From: CAWBAT01 sp046331665
GTDB taxonomy: Bacteria; Acidobacteriota; Terriglobia; Versatilivoradales; Versatilivoraceae
Length of the DNA: 64,000 bases
NCBI GenBank assembly: GCA_046331665.1
Contig: JAXLQK010000016.1
Coordinates: forward strand, 62,001 to 126,000
Direction: 5' to 3'
Shown here one piece after another: positions 35,431 to 45,179 of the stretch; position 1 is the first letter of the stretch; each line of letters starts with the position of its first letter. A program made the position numbers and the translations under genes. The notes beneath the pieces are model-generated. The model was not told the origin of the DNA and did not search any database. It was given only the letters and a program-made list of their open reading frames with translations.

Positions 35431-36666
35431 ATGAAGGTTCTTGTTCTCAATTGCGGCAGTTCCACAGTGAAATTCCAACTTATCGAAACGGATGCAGACC
35501 TCATCCAATCCAATCAGGATCGCCTGCTTGCCAAGGGAGTTGTCGAGAAGATTGGAACGACGGAGGCGTTGATACATTTTGAGAAGGGAGGGGTGAAGGC
35601 ACAAGTCGCCGCCCGGGAAGTCTTGGATCACAAGTCGGCGATCGGACAATGTCTCGAGCTGCTGCGGTCTGAACCTGACCCTTTGATTCAGAGTTCCAAG
35701 GACATTGGTGCTGTAGGACATCGGGTGGTTCACGGTGGAGAGAAATTTAGCGACTCGAAACTCATGACTGAACAGGTTGTGGCGGAGATTCGCGAATGTA
35801 TTGAACTGGCGCCCCTGCACAATCCGCATAATCTGCGAGGCTACCAGGTGTGCCGGGAACTCCTCCCGGAGGTCCCGCAGGTGGCAGTCTTCGATACGGC
35901 ATTTCACCAATCCATGCCCACCGAGGCTTATCTGTATGGCCTCCCTTACGTTTTGTATCGCCGGCATCAAATTCGCAGATATGGCTTTCATGGAACATCC
36001 CATCGCTTTGTGGCATACCGCTTTCGCCAAATGTTCCAATTGAAGCGGGAAGAAGCCAATCTGATTACGTGTCATTTGGGGAATGGATGCTCCATTTGCG
36101 CCATCGAAAAAGGGAAGTCTGTTGATACTTCCATGGGGTTTACCCCCCTCGAAGGGTTGGTCATGGGCAGCCGATCGGGAGATATCGATCCGGCGGTAAT
36201 CCTTCATGTCATGGCCAAAGAAGAGTTATCCATCCATGAAGCCAACACACTACTCAACAAACATAGCGGGCTTTACGGGATTTCGGGGATTTCCGGCGAC
36301 ATGCGGGAACTGCAGGAGGAAATGAATGCCGGGAACCCCAGGGCGAAATTGGCCATTGGGATCTTTTCCTATCGGATTCGCAAATATATTGGGGCTTATT
36401 GCGCCGTTTTGGGCAAAGTGGACGGCATCATTTTCACCGGCGGGATTGGTGAAAATGCGGCGTTCGTTCGGGAGAAATGCTGCGAGAGGTTGGATTTCTT
36501 CGGGGTTGAACTGGATCGTGAGCTGAATCAAAAAACCAACCGGGCGGAGGGGGTAATATCTACCGCACAGAGCAAGGTAAAACTCTGTGTCATTCCCACG
36601 AATGAAGAATTGCTGATTGCCAGGGATACCGTCCGAACTATTTTAGGAATTCCCCATCCAAATTGA
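35431..36666 (+). CDS. ackA: Acetate kinase
   Basis: Transfers phosphate between acetyl phosphate and ADP (substrate-level ATP formation) or activates acetate. 411 residues, normal. Signature VLNCGSSTVKFQL at the start, GHRVVHGGEKF in the substrate region, the catalytic-Asp block AVFDTAFHQ, YGFHGTSHRFVA, and the phosphate-binding CHLGNGCSICAI. C-terminal GIGENAAFVRE is intact. The usual partner pta is not in the window. ATG at 35431 has no strong ribosome site within ten bases. Confidence 0.95.
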   Translation: MKVLVLNCGSSTVKFQLIETDADLIQSNQDRLLAKGVVEKIGTTEALIHFEKGGVKAQVAAREVLDHKSAIGQCLELLRSEPDPLIQSSKDIGAVGHRVVHGGEKFSDSKLMTEQVVAEIRECIELAPLHNPHNLRGYQVCRELLPEVPQVAVFDTAFHQSMPTEAYLYGLPYVLYRRHQIRRYGFHGTSHRFVAYRFRQMFQLKREEANLITCHLGNGCSICAIEKGKSVDTSMGFTPLEGLVMGSRSGDIDPAVILHVMAKEELSIHEANTLLNKHSGLYGISGISGDMRELQEEMNAGNPRAKLAIGIFSYRIRKYIGAYCAVLGKVDGIIFTGGIGENAAFVREKCCERLDFFGVELDRELNQKTNRAEGVISTAQSKVKLCVIPTNEELLIARDTVRTILGIPHPN

Positions 36667-36714
36667 GGCGGAAGCCTTCACCCTTCAATTTCTCCATGCT
36701 TCCGCTGGCCGCGC

Positions 36715-37884
36715 ATGGGATTGCCGGGGCGACAAACCGTGAAATTCTTTTGGATCCTCTACAAGAATGTCTGGAGAAACAAGCGACGATCATTCCTCAC
36801 CATAAGCAGCATTGCCGCCTCGTTATTTCTGATCACCACACTGCTCACACTGCTCAACGAACTGCAGAATCCGGTGCAGACTCCGGAATCTGCGCTCCGT
36901 CTCATCACGCGCCACAAGGTTTCCCTGTTTAATTCCCTCCCGATCTCGTACCGGAAAAAAATCGCCCAGATCGAAGGTGTCCAAGCCGTCGTGGGCTCCA
37001 TGTGGTTTGGAGGCGTGTACAAAGATCCCGCGAACTTCTTTGCGCAGTTCTCGGTGGATACCGATCAATTCTTTGTCGTAAACGCGGATATCCTTTTGCC
37101 GGCCGATCAAAAAGAGGCGTTCCTCAAAGACCGCACGGGAGCCCTCGTCGGCAAGAACCTTGCTGACCGGTATGGCTGGAAAATAGGCGACAAGATTCAT
37201 TTGAAAGGGGCCCTTTTTCAGATGGACCCGGAGTTAACCGTGCGCGCCATCTATGAGGGAGGCGGAGACCAAGGGACCACTCTTTTTTTCCATTGGGAGT
37301 ATTTTAATGAAGGGATGCACGATGCCGGGTTTACCGGAACCTATAGCATCCTGGTACGATCTCCGGAGGACGTGTCAAAGATTTCCGAACAGGTCGATGC
37401 CCTTTTTCAAAACGCCCCGGTGCCCACCAAGACTGAAACCGAAAAGGCGTTTATCCTGGGGTTTGTCTCCATGATGGGAAATGTTCAGCTCTTGATTACC
37501 AGTATTTGTTCGGTGGTGATTTTTGCCATTCTCCTCGTGGCGGCCAATACGATGGCGATGTCGATCCGGGAAAGAGCCCGCGAAATCGGGCTGCTCAAGG
37601 CGCTCGGCTTCCATAATAAGCTCATCCTGGGGTTGCTGTTGGGGGAGTCGGTTCTGCTTTCCTTTTCAGGCACCCTCATCGGAACATTCTCAGCCAGATT
37701 CCTCTATTCCAGTTTGAATTTGTCGGCAATCACCAATGGATTCCTGCAAAGTCTCCGCGTCAACCCGGAAATCATTCTCACTTGTGCCTTGATTGGTATC
37801 GGAGTCGGGATCCTGGCTGCCGGCGTTCCCGCCTGGACGGCTGCTCACCGTCCGGCCGTGGAAGCACTGCGCCGGGTCGCGTAA
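36715..37884 (+). CDS. ABC transporter permease (MacB/FtsX type), first of a pair
   Basis: A 389-residue inner-membrane protein: one N-terminal helix (SFLTISSIAASLFLITTLLTLL), a large periplasmic MacB-like domain (about 50-240), then three helices at the C-terminus (LLITSICSVVIFAILLVAANTMAM, ILGLLLGESVLLSFSGTLIGTF, ILTCALIGIGVGILAAGVPA). The conserved RERAREIGLLKALGF motif contacts the ATPase. ATG at 36715; a GTG at 36739 is possible. Paired with the next gene, which is a second permease of the same type. No ATP-binding gene lies next to them, so the ATPase must be supplied elsewhere. Confidence 0.87.
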   Translation: MGLPGRQTVKFFWILYKNVWRNKRRSFLTISSIAASLFLITTLLTLLNELQNPVQTPESALRLITRHKVSLFNSLPISYRKKIAQIEGVQAVVGSMWFGGVYKDPANFFAQFSVDTDQFFVVNADILLPADQKEAFLKDRTGALVGKNLADRYGWKIGDKIHLKGALFQMDPELTVRAIYEGGGDQGTTLFFHWEYFNEGMHDAGFTGTYSILVRSPEDVSKISEQVDALFQNAPVPTKTETEKAFILGFVSMMGNVQLLITSICSVVIFAILLVAANTMAMSIRERAREIGLLKALGFHNKLILGLLLGESVLLSFSGTLIGTFSARFLYSSLNLSAITNGFLQSLRVNPEIILTCALIGIGVGILAAGVPAWTAAHRPAVEALRRVA

Positions 37885-38106
37885 GTCAGAGACGAAAAAG
37901 AGAAAGGTTGTTGGTCATTGATGAAGGGCTTGGAAGTGTGGTCATGTTTTTTCTATTTATTGTCGGCTAGTGACGATTTGTGATTTGCGATTAAAAAAAA
38001 GGTTCATCTTGGACAGCCATTGAAAAGACCCGAACGCACCAGTGAAATAAGAAATAGAAAATAGCCAATAACAAATAATAGATCTCATTAACATTGACCT
38101 CGCGCA

Positions 38107-39264
38107 ATGCGAATTCCTTTGAAATACAACCTCGGCAGTTTGTGGGTCCGACGCGTCTCGACGGCGATGACGTCACTCGGGATCGGCTTGACGGTGGCGG
38201 TGGTGATTACCATGATGGCCCTTGTCAATGGATTGGATGCCACGTTTGTAGAAACGGGGCATCCGAACCATTTGATTGTCATTCGCGACGGCGCGCTGAA
38301 TGAAATCAATAGCTATTTCAATCGCGACTTGCTGGGGACGATCCGACTACTGCCGGGGCTGCGTGTTAACAGCCAGAACGAGCCGATGGCTAGCGCCGAG
38401 ATCCTGGTGATTATCAATCACCCGCGAATCACAGGGGAATCGTCCAACGTTACCGTTCGTGGGCTTTCCCCCGTCGGTCTTCAATTGAGGCCTGAAGCCC
38501 GCCTGGTCGCGGGAGAATGGTTTCGCCGCGGAATGCGGGAGATTGTGGTAAGCGAGTCCCTTTCCCGCCGCTTTCAAAACATGCGGCTGGGAGACACACT
38601 CCATATGTCCCGGAGCCTCTGGAAAGTTGTCGGCATCTTTAATGCCGGCGGAACGGCCTATGATTCAGAAGTTTGGACGGACGCGGAGGATGTGTCCCAG
38701 GACTGGGACCGCCCCGTCTACTCTTCTCTCCTGGTTGAAGCTGCAGATGCAGCCGCCGCCAAAGACATCACCCGCCGGATCGCCGACGATCGACGGATCC
38801 ATCTCCAGGCCATTTCCCAACGGGAATATTTTCTGAGTCAGACGGTCACATCGATCGGAATCAAAGGGCTGGGGGTCTTCATTGCCGTCGTCATGGGGAT
38901 TGGATCTTGTTTCGCGGCCATGAACATGATGTATGCCGCCGTGATGTCGAGAACGAAAGAGGTCGGAACCTTGCGGGCGTTGGGATTCTCCAGATGGAGC
39001 ATCTGGGCATCCTTCCTGGTGGAGTCGATCCTGCTTGCTTTACTGGGAGGGATCGTTGGCTGTTTGATGGCACTGCCGCTGCATGGGATCTCCACGGGGA
39101 CTGCCAATTTTGCGACCTTTAGTGAAATCCTCTTTAACTTTCGTATCACTCCCATGATTATGCTTGAAGGAATGATTTTCGCGGGCGTGGTAGGGATTCT
39201 GGGCGGGGGACTGCCGGCGCGGCGGGCCGCTCGTATCCGGCTGATGGACGCGTTACGAGAGTAG
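38107..39264 (+). CDS. ABC transporter permease (MacB/FtsX type), second of a pair
   Basis: A 385-residue paralogue of the preceding permease, with the same one-plus-three helix plan: TSLGIGLTVAVVITMMALV at the N-terminus, then GLGVFIAVVMGIGSCFAAMN, WASFLVESILLALLGGIVGC and GMIFAGVVGILGGGLPA. The coupling motif is SRTKEVGTLRALGF. The two probably form a heterodimer that moves lipoproteins or hydrophobic compounds or transmits force, as in LolCE/MacB-type systems (inference). A 222-base AT-rich spacer without a gene separates them. Confidence 0.87.
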   Translation: MRIPLKYNLGSLWVRRVSTAMTSLGIGLTVAVVITMMALVNGLDATFVETGHPNHLIVIRDGALNEINSYFNRDLLGTIRLLPGLRVNSQNEPMASAEILVIINHPRITGESSNVTVRGLSPVGLQLRPEARLVAGEWFRRGMREIVVSESLSRRFQNMRLGDTLHMSRSLWKVVGIFNAGGTAYDSEVWTDAEDVSQDWDRPVYSSLLVEAADAAAAKDITRRIADDRRIHLQAISQREYFLSQTVTSIGIKGLGVFIAVVMGIGSCFAAMNMMYAAVMSRTKEVGTLRALGFSRWSIWASFLVESILLALLGGIVGCLMALPLHGISTGTANFATFSEILFNFRITPMIMLEGMIFAGVVGILGGGLPARRAARIRLMDALRE

Positions 39265-39361
39265 TGGAGGCGGCGCCCGGAAGGAAGGATCCTGGACCCA
39301 AACCTCCCAGCCGCTCCCGTGTGGTCTTTCATGGTCAAAGAATCTGATCTTGCAATTGGCC

Positions 39362-40480
39362 TCAGATCTCCTCGGCAATGGCTCGGGCCATCTGCAGCGT
39401 GTCGGCCTTCCCTCCCATATCATAGGTTCTCACCTGGCCCTTGCGAATGACCGCGGCGACGGCTGCGTGAAGTTTTTCGGCCTTGGCGCTCTCGCCCAGC
39501 CATTCCAGCATCATTTTGGCAGCCAGGATCGTGGCAATGGGATTGACCTTCAATTGGCCCGCATACTTCGGGGCGGAACCATGCGTTGGTTCGAAGACTG
39601 CCAGCTTGTCTCCAATATTGCCCGAACAGCCGAACCCCAGCCCTCCGACCATCTGCGCACACAGATCCGAAAGAATGTCCCCATAGAGATTGGGAGCCAC
39701 CAGAACCTCGTAGTTCAACGGGTTCTTGAGAAGCCACATGGTCATGGCGTCGATGTTGGCATCCTCGCAGGCAATCTCCGGAAACTCTTTGGCCACTTCG
39801 TACCCTGTTTCCAGGAAAACTCCGTCGGTGGCTCTCACCACGTTGGCTTTGTGGACAAGAGTCACTTTCTTCCGGCCGTGCTTTCGGGCGTAGTCGAACG
39901 CGGCGCGAATGATTCTCTCCGAGGAGCGGCGGGTGTTGATCTTGCAGGAGACGGCATAGTCTTCCGGACCCAGATTTAGGAAGGGCGCAAATTGCTTGGA
40001 TAACCGTCCGAGCGTTTGCGCGAGCTCCGGAGGAACTGGCCGAAATTCCACGCCGGCGTAAAGGTCTTCCGTGTTTTCGCGAAAAACAACCAGATCGATC
40101 TGCTCTTTGAAATTCAAGGGATTTCCGGGAAAGGCCTGGCAGGGGCGAAGGCAAACATAAAGATCGAACAATTGACGCATGCGGACAATGGGAGATCGAT
40201 AGACATGCCCTTTCCCTTGAAACTGCGGTGCCAGCTCCGTTTCAGCGGTTTTTAAAGGTTTGGACGTGATGGCTCCAAAGAGCGCGGCATCGACCTGATG
40301 GAGCTGTTCGATGGTGCGTGGCGGGAAGGGATCTCCTTCGTTCCTCCAGCATTCCCATCCAATGTCGGCAGGATAGTACGCCGCATCGAATTCTAATTTA
40401 TCCAGGACGAGGCGAGCCGCCTCCAGCACTTCCTTCCCAATCCCATCACCTGGCAGCCAGGCAATTCTATATTTTGACAT
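39362..40480 (-). CDS. Isocitrate/isopropylmalate dehydrogenase family enzyme
   Basis: NAD(P)-dependent decarboxylating beta-hydroxyacid dehydrogenase, 372 residues. Clear family blocks: WLPGDGIGKEVLEAA at the start, VVFRENTEDLYAGVEF, Lys in LVHKANVVRATDG, NLYGDILSDLCAQMVGGLG with metal-binding Asp residues, and FEPTHGSAPKYAG. Being next to citrate synthase on the same strand (102 bases apart), an NAD-dependent isocitrate dehydrogenase of the TCA cycle is the best guess; isopropylmalate dehydrogenase or homoisocitrate dehydrogenase is possible. AGGAAA precedes the ATG at 40480. Confidence 0.82.
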   Translation of the reverse strand: MSKYRIAWLPGDGIGKEVLEAARLVLDKLEFDAAYYPADIGWECWRNEGDPFPPRTIEQLHQVDAALFGAITSKPLKTAETELAPQFQGKGHVYRSPIVRMRQLFDLYVCLRPCQAFPGNPLNFKEQIDLVVFRENTEDLYAGVEFRPVPPELAQTLGRLSKQFAPFLNLGPEDYAVSCKINTRRSSERIIRAAFDYARKHGRKKVTLVHKANVVRATDGVFLETGYEVAKEFPEIACEDANIDAMTMWLLKNPLNYEVLVAPNLYGDILSDLCAQMVGGLGFGCSGNIGDKLAVFEPTHGSAPKYAGQLKVNPIATILAAKMMLEWLGESAKAEKLHAAVAAVIRKGQVRTYDMGGKADTLQMARAIAEEI

Positions 40481-40582
40481 CAGCTTTCCTGTTCCTTGTG
40501 TGTTCTTGAAGTAATGACAAGCGATCTCAAGCCCACCGGGGTTGCGCCGGACAGCGACCCCGGTAGGCCGTTGGTTGGTTCT

Positions 40583-41875
40583 CTAAGCGGTCCGCTTCTC
40601 AATCGGGACAAAATCCCGGTGTTGGAAGCCTTCATAGATTTGACGGGGGCGGGCAATTTTTTGGTCGGGATCGAGGAGCATTTCAGCCCATTGGGCAATC
40701 CAGCCGGAGGTTCGGGGAATGGCAAAGAGCACAGGAAACATCTCGACGGGAAATTTCATGGCCTCATAGATAATGCCCGAATAGAAATCCACATTGGGAT
40801 ACAGTTTTCTGCTGACGAAGTAATCTTCCTGCAGGGCGATGCGCTCTAATTCGAGGGCAATCTCAATCAGCGGATTTTTTCCGGTCACCTCAAACACTTC
40901 TTCGGCCACACGCTTGATGATTCGGGCCCGCGGGTCGTAATTTTTGTAGACGCGATGCCCGAAGCCCATCAGCCGAAACTCGCCTGCTTTGACCCGCTGA
41001 ATGTAATGCGGGACACGATCTTTCGAGCCAATCTCCCTGAGCATTCTCAAAACTTCTTCATTGGCCCCGCCGTGAAGAGGTCCGTAAAGGGCTGCAGCCG
41101 CCCCTGCCACGGCAGAGAACGGGTCCGCTTGAGAACTGCCAATGCAACGCATGGCATTGGTGCTGCAATTTTGTTCATGATCGGCGTGCAAGATGAACAG
41201 GACATCCAACGCGTGCTCCAGAACCGGGTCGGGACGATATTTGAGTTCGCTCATCTTAAACATCATGTTGAGAAAATTTCCCGCATAGCTCAGGTCATTG
41301 TCCGGATAAATAAAAGGCATTCCCATACTGTGGCGATAAGCAAAAGCGGCAATGGTAGGAACTTTTCCGATCAATCGAAAGGTTTGCTTCCAGCGCGATT
41401 CCCCATTCAGAATATTCTTGGCATCCGTGTAAAACGTCGAGAGCGCTCCGATGGTGCCCACTAACATACCCATGGGATGGGCATCGTGATGGAAACCGTC
41501 CATGAATTTCTTGATATTCTCGTGAATGTAGGTGTGATGGGTGACATTCAGAGTCCATTCCTTCAATTGGCTTTCCGTCGGAAGCTCACCGTTGAGGATT
41601 AAATAGGCCACTTCCAGGTAGGTGCTTTTCTCGGCGAGTTGCTCAATCGGATACCCCCGGTATCGCAAAATCCCTTTGTCGCCATCAATGAAAGTGATCT
41701 GGCTCCGGCAGGACGCCGTATTCATAAAGGCTGGGTCATACGTCATCAAACCAAAGTCGTCTTCCGCAATTTTGATTTTTCGCAGATCCATCGCCCGAAT
41801 CGTGCCATCTTCAACGGGAATCGTATATTGCTTTCCCGTGCGATTGTCCGTTACGCTTAATGTGTTGGAAGCCAT
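40583..41875 (-). CDS. gltA: Citrate synthase (type II)
   Basis: First enzyme of the TCA cycle: oxaloacetate plus acetyl-CoA to citrate. 430 residues from the ATG at 41875, which has GAGGAGG nine bases upstream; a GTG nine bases further up is less likely. Catalytic residues are His268 in GPLHGG, His307 in GFGHRVY and Asp363 in NVDFYSG. The N-terminal extension (about 40 residues, SVTDNRTGKQYTIPV) is that of the type II, Gram-negative hexameric enzyme, often inhibited by NADH. Co-directional with the IDH-family gene. Confidence 0.95.
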   Translation of the reverse strand: MASNTLSVTDNRTGKQYTIPVEDGTIRAMDLRKIKIAEDDFGLMTYDPAFMNTASCRSQITFIDGDKGILRYRGYPIEQLAEKSTYLEVAYLILNGELPTESQLKEWTLNVTHHTYIHENIKKFMDGFHHDAHPMGMLVGTIGALSTFYTDAKNILNGESRWKQTFRLIGKVPTIAAFAYRHSMGMPFIYPDNDLSYAGNFLNMMFKMSELKYRPDPVLEHALDVLFILHADHEQNCSTNAMRCIGSSQADPFSAVAGAAAALYGPLHGGANEEVLRMLREIGSKDRVPHYIQRVKAGEFRLMGFGHRVYKNYDPRARIIKRVAEEVFEVTGKNPLIEIALELERIALQEDYFVSRKLYPNVDFYSGIIYEAMKFPVEMFPVLFAIPRTSGWIAQWAEMLLDPDQKIARPRQIYEGFQHRDFVPIEKRTA

Positions 41876-42477
41876 CCCATCCACCTCCTCAACTAGAGTT
41901 TTGCCTTATGTTCTTCCCCACGAAGCTTCAAAAGCCATGGGCATTGTCTATTCTTGGACTTGCGATGAAATTCAAAAGACACCAAAGACAAAATAGTTGG
42001 GGCCACCCCATCGCTTTCGTGAATCCGTTAGTTAAGTAATGCACGTAAACGGCCGGTTTAAGTGCTTCTACCGGGGCAAACCACGAAAGGGTCAATTTTG
42101 AGTCTTGAATTGGCCGGGGGGTCTTTCGACGACCTCCTTCACCCGAGATTTTGTCCCCGGCTGGATGAATTTTAATCCTTGTTCAGTTTACAATAGGTCG
42201 AATTATTTACAGAAGCCTAATCACTTGGGGTTCTCCAAGGAGATATCTGCTGATATCACCCATTATATCGGGGAAATTCCCCCATGATGAGCCGAGGTTC
42301 GATGGTTCTTCAAGTCTTAGCCCGTCGATTTCCCTCATTCGGTGGAAATTTTTTCATTCCATTGACGCTATGGAAATGGTTACATCCTTGCTATAGACGA
42401 GTTGATCGATGTCACTCCAATTCCCGTCAAGTCTTCCAGCGGTGATTGGAAGCAACGCCCTAGAGGTCTCCTAAGGT
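41876..42477. other. 600-base divergent intergenic region gltA / efflux operon
   Basis: No gene supported. Contains a sigma-54-like sequence at 42377-42392 and AT-rich stretches near 42180-42260. The gltA promoter must lie here, but no near-consensus boxes were recognised. Confidence 0.5.
42377..42392 (+). promoter_or_regulatory. Possible sigma-54 promoter upstream of the RND efflux operon
   Basis: TGGTTACATCCTTGCT keeps GG and GC at the exact 10-base spacing of -24/-12 promoters (consensus TGGCAC-N5-TTGCW); the GG, TTGC and W match but the central CAC does not. Located about 90 bases before the TolC-type gene. No enhancer-binding protein gene is in the window. Confidence 0.28.
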
Positions 42478-43983
42478 ATGAAAAGCCCCTCGCGGAAAGC
42501 CGCAATGGTCCTTCCGCCGATTCAGTGGCTAAGAATCCACAAGAAAAATATCCCTCTCCAGGACGTCCCGATTGGGAATCGTTGCGTTCGATCGCGAAGG
42601 TTCTGCCCATTCGCCCTGACTCTTGCCCGCCTTTTGCTCCTGGTGGGGATCCTATGTGGGATCCATATCCTCCCGGCCATGGGGCAGGAGCAAAAGGAGC
42701 CGTTGACGCTCGAAGAGGCCGTCGCCCGCGCCTTGGGTGGAAGTTCGCTGGTCAAGGCTGCCGGTCTCGATGTGGAAGTGGCCGAGATCCGCTCGCGCTC
42801 CATTGTCTCCAACTACCTCCCCAAGGTGAATTTCGATTACTCCTTTACGCAGGGGAATAATCCGGTCTACGTTTTTGGAAGTCTGCTGAATCAACGGCGT
42901 TTTACCGCGGCAGATTTTGCTCTGGACCGGCTCAATTATCCAAACCCGCTTTCCAATTTCCAAAACAAGTTCTCCTTAAATCAGCTTCTGTTCGATGGGG
43001 GTCGTACCCGAAATCAGCGAACACAATCGCGTTTGGGGCAACAGATGACTGATGAGGAGCTTCGCAAAACTCAATCCGATCTCATCTTCCGCGTTGTTCG
43101 GGGGTATTTGGAAGCCATTTTGGCGAAGGAAATGGTCAGCGTTTCCGAGGATGCCGTAAAGAGTGCCGCCGCTGATGAGCAGAAGGTTGCGAACCTGTTT
43201 CAGCAGGGATTGGTGGTTGAGTCAGACTTGCTCAGCGTGCAGGTGCATCATGCCGCTCAATTGGAAGAGTTGGTACGCGCTCGGAATCACGCCAAACTCG
43301 CCTTGGCAAATCTCAACTTTGAAATGGGGATTCCCCTGGATCAAGCCTTCGAATTAACACAACCCTTGAAGCCATTTCTATTTGAAAACCAGGATTTGAA
43401 GGAGTTGCAGGAGCTGGCCCTGACCTTGCGCCCTGATTTTAAGCAAGCGCGGCTCTCAACGCAGGCCAACGAGGCGGCCATTGGCTCGGCAAAGTCGGAA
43501 TTTTGGCCAACGATCAGCGCTTTCGGGAGCTGGCAAACGGATGATCAAAATTTTACTTCCGCGGACAGCAACAGCTGGCTGGTCGGCATTAACATGCGCA
43601 TCAATCTTTTCAATGGTCGTGAAAATCAGTCGCACCTGGCCGAAGCCCGTCTGATGCAGAAGCGCCAAACGCTCATGCAGGAGCATTTGGCGCAAGCCAT
43701 TCGGCTTCAAGTGGAGAAGGCCTACCTGGACGTCGAGACGGCCACCGGAGTGACAGAAGTCAATCAAAAATCCGTTTCTCAAGCGGAAGAAAGCCTCCGA
43801 ATCGTTCGCAACCGTTATCAGTCAGGGCTTACGACCATCACCGAACTTCTTCGCGCCGAAGGGGCCTTGACGCGATCCCGCGCTTCCTATTTGAGGTCCA
43901 TTTTTGAACAGCGGATCAGTGTTGCGAGCCTGGAGCTTCAGGTTGGGCGCTTGTCGACTTCCTCCAAACTTTTGCGTGAATGA
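42478..43983 (+). CDS. TolC-family outer-membrane efflux channel
   Basis: Outer-membrane factor of a tripartite efflux pump. Signal peptide around residues 45-70 (LTLARLLLLVGILCGIHILPAMGQ), preceded by an unusually long polar N-terminus, so the true start may be downstream (for example a GTG or TTG near 42590). The mature part has the two OEP repeats, with long coiled coils such as ESDLLSVQVHHAAQLEELVRARNHAKLALANL and RYQSGLTTITELLRAEGALTRSRA. First gene of a three-gene operon; the stop is 32 bases before the membrane fusion gene. Confidence 0.88.
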   Translation: MKSPSRKAAMVLPPIQWLRIHKKNIPLQDVPIGNRCVRSRRFCPFALTLARLLLLVGILCGIHILPAMGQEQKEPLTLEEAVARALGGSSLVKAAGLDVEVAEIRSRSIVSNYLPKVNFDYSFTQGNNPVYVFGSLLNQRRFTAADFALDRLNYPNPLSNFQNKFSLNQLLFDGGRTRNQRTQSRLGQQMTDEELRKTQSDLIFRVVRGYLEAILAKEMVSVSEDAVKSAAADEQKVANLFQQGLVVESDLLSVQVHHAAQLEELVRARNHAKLALANLNFEMGIPLDQAFELTQPLKPFLFENQDLKELQELALTLRPDFKQARLSTQANEAAIGSAKSEFWPTISAFGSWQTDDQNFTSADSNSWLVGINMRINLFNGRENQSHLAEARLMQKRQTLMQEHLAQAIRLQVEKAYLDVETATGVTEVNQKSVSQAEESLRIVRNRYQSGLTTITELLRAEGALTRSRASYLRSIFEQRISVASLELQVGRLSTSSKLLRE

Positions 43984-44015
43984 CTCAAGGAGGGAATTTT
44001 CCTCTAGGAGTGACA

Positions 44016-45179
44016 ATGAAAGCATCTCTCATCTTTCCTGCCGGGTTTGTCCTTCTTCTTTATCTGTCGGGCTGCGGCGGCCGCACCTCCCACGAAACGC
44101 CCAAGGAAACGGCTCCGGCGCCGATTCCCGTCAAGACGGAAGTGGCTATTTTAACGGAAGGTCCCATCCTATTCAAAGCTCCGGGGACCGTCAAGTCCGT
44201 TACGGTTGCGTCGTTGTCGAGTAAAGTCATGGGGACCATTCAGGACGTCAAAGTCCGCGCCGGGGATCGTGTCCAGAAAGGGCAGCTGCTGATTATCGTA
44301 GATTCCCGTGAAACCGACGCAATGGTCCAGAAGGCCTTGGCAGGCCAGGGAGAGGCTGTCCAGGCCTTGCAGGAAATGGACCAAAACATAGAGTCCGCTG
44401 AATTCAATGTGAAACTCGCCACCACAACGTTGAAACGCTATGAGGAACTGGCCAGCCAAAAATCCGTCAGCCCCCAGGAATTTGATGAGGTCAAAACAAA
44501 ACAGCAATCGGCGGCCTCCTCTCTCGAAGCATTGCGGGCCAGAAGGAAGCAGGTCGAAGCTAGGGTTCGCCAGGCGGAATCCGACGTACAAGCAGCCCGC
44601 GCACTCTTGAGCTATACGCAGATTACTTCTCCACTCAGCGGAGTGGTTGTGGCGAGGCTGGTGGAGCCCGGCATGTTATCGGCGCCGGGAGGGCCGCTGC
44701 TGGTGGTTGAGGAAACGAACCAGTACCAATTGGAACTCACCGTGGAAGAAGGGAGAATCGCCAGATTGAAACCAGGCCAAGCCCTGGCTGTGAGAATCCC
44801 ATCCTTGCCCTCTCCCGACATGACGGGAACCATTACGGAGGTTCAGCCGGCCGCTGATCCGTCCAGCCGCACCTTTACCGTGAAGGTGAAACTGCCGCCG
44901 CAACCGCAACTGCGAACCGGCATCTACGGGGAAGCCTTCTTTGAGGGGGGAAAATCGAAAGGGATTTGGATTCCGTCCGCCAGCATCCTTCACCAGGGGC
45001 AATTGGAAGGTGTCTATGTGGTGGAAAAGGACCACCGGGCCAGACTCAGGCTGCTGAAACTCGGCGAAACCACCAGCCGCGGGGTTGAAGTGCTCTCCGG
45101 ACTTGAAGGAGGGGAAATCTACGTCACGGAGCTGCGGCCCGGCCTCTGTGATGGCTGTCCCGTGGAGGGACCTCGATGA
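44016..45179 (+). CDS. RND efflux membrane fusion lipoprotein
   Basis: Periplasmic adaptor that joins the RND pump and the TolC channel. 387 residues. Lipobox LSGC with Cys at about residue 19. Barrel-sandwich half-motif SSKVMGTIQDVKVRAGDRVQKGQLLIIVD, an alpha-helical hairpin (about 100-190, coiled coil), the second lipoyl half ITSPLSGVVVARLVEPGMLSAPGGPLLVVEE and a beta-barrel with GTITEVQPAADPSSRTFTVKV. Start at 44016 with GGAG upstream. Its stop overlaps the RND pump start by four bases. An ending with CDGCPVEGPR gives two Cys near the C-terminus. Confidence 0.92.
   Translation: MKASLIFPAGFVLLLYLSGCGGRTSHETPKETAPAPIPVKTEVAILTEGPILFKAPGTVKSVTVASLSSKVMGTIQDVKVRAGDRVQKGQLLIIVDSRETDAMVQKALAGQGEAVQALQEMDQNIESAEFNVKLATTTLKRYEELASQKSVSPQEFDEVKTKQQSAASSLEALRARRKQVEARVRQAESDVQAARALLSYTQITSPLSGVVVARLVEPGMLSAPGGPLLVVEETNQYQLELTVEEGRIARLKPGQALAVRIPSLPSPDMTGTITEVQPAADPSSRTFTVKVKLPPQPQLRTGIYGEAFFEGGKSKGIWIPSASILHQGQLEGVYVVEKDHRARLRLLKLGETTSRGVEVLSGLEGGEIYVTELRPGLCDGCPVEGPR

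Noticed and set aside
35092..36207. 371-codon minus-strand open frame opposite ackA and the spacer
   Set aside because: Covers the repeat spacer and ackA in antisense; low-sense composition, ackA is certain.
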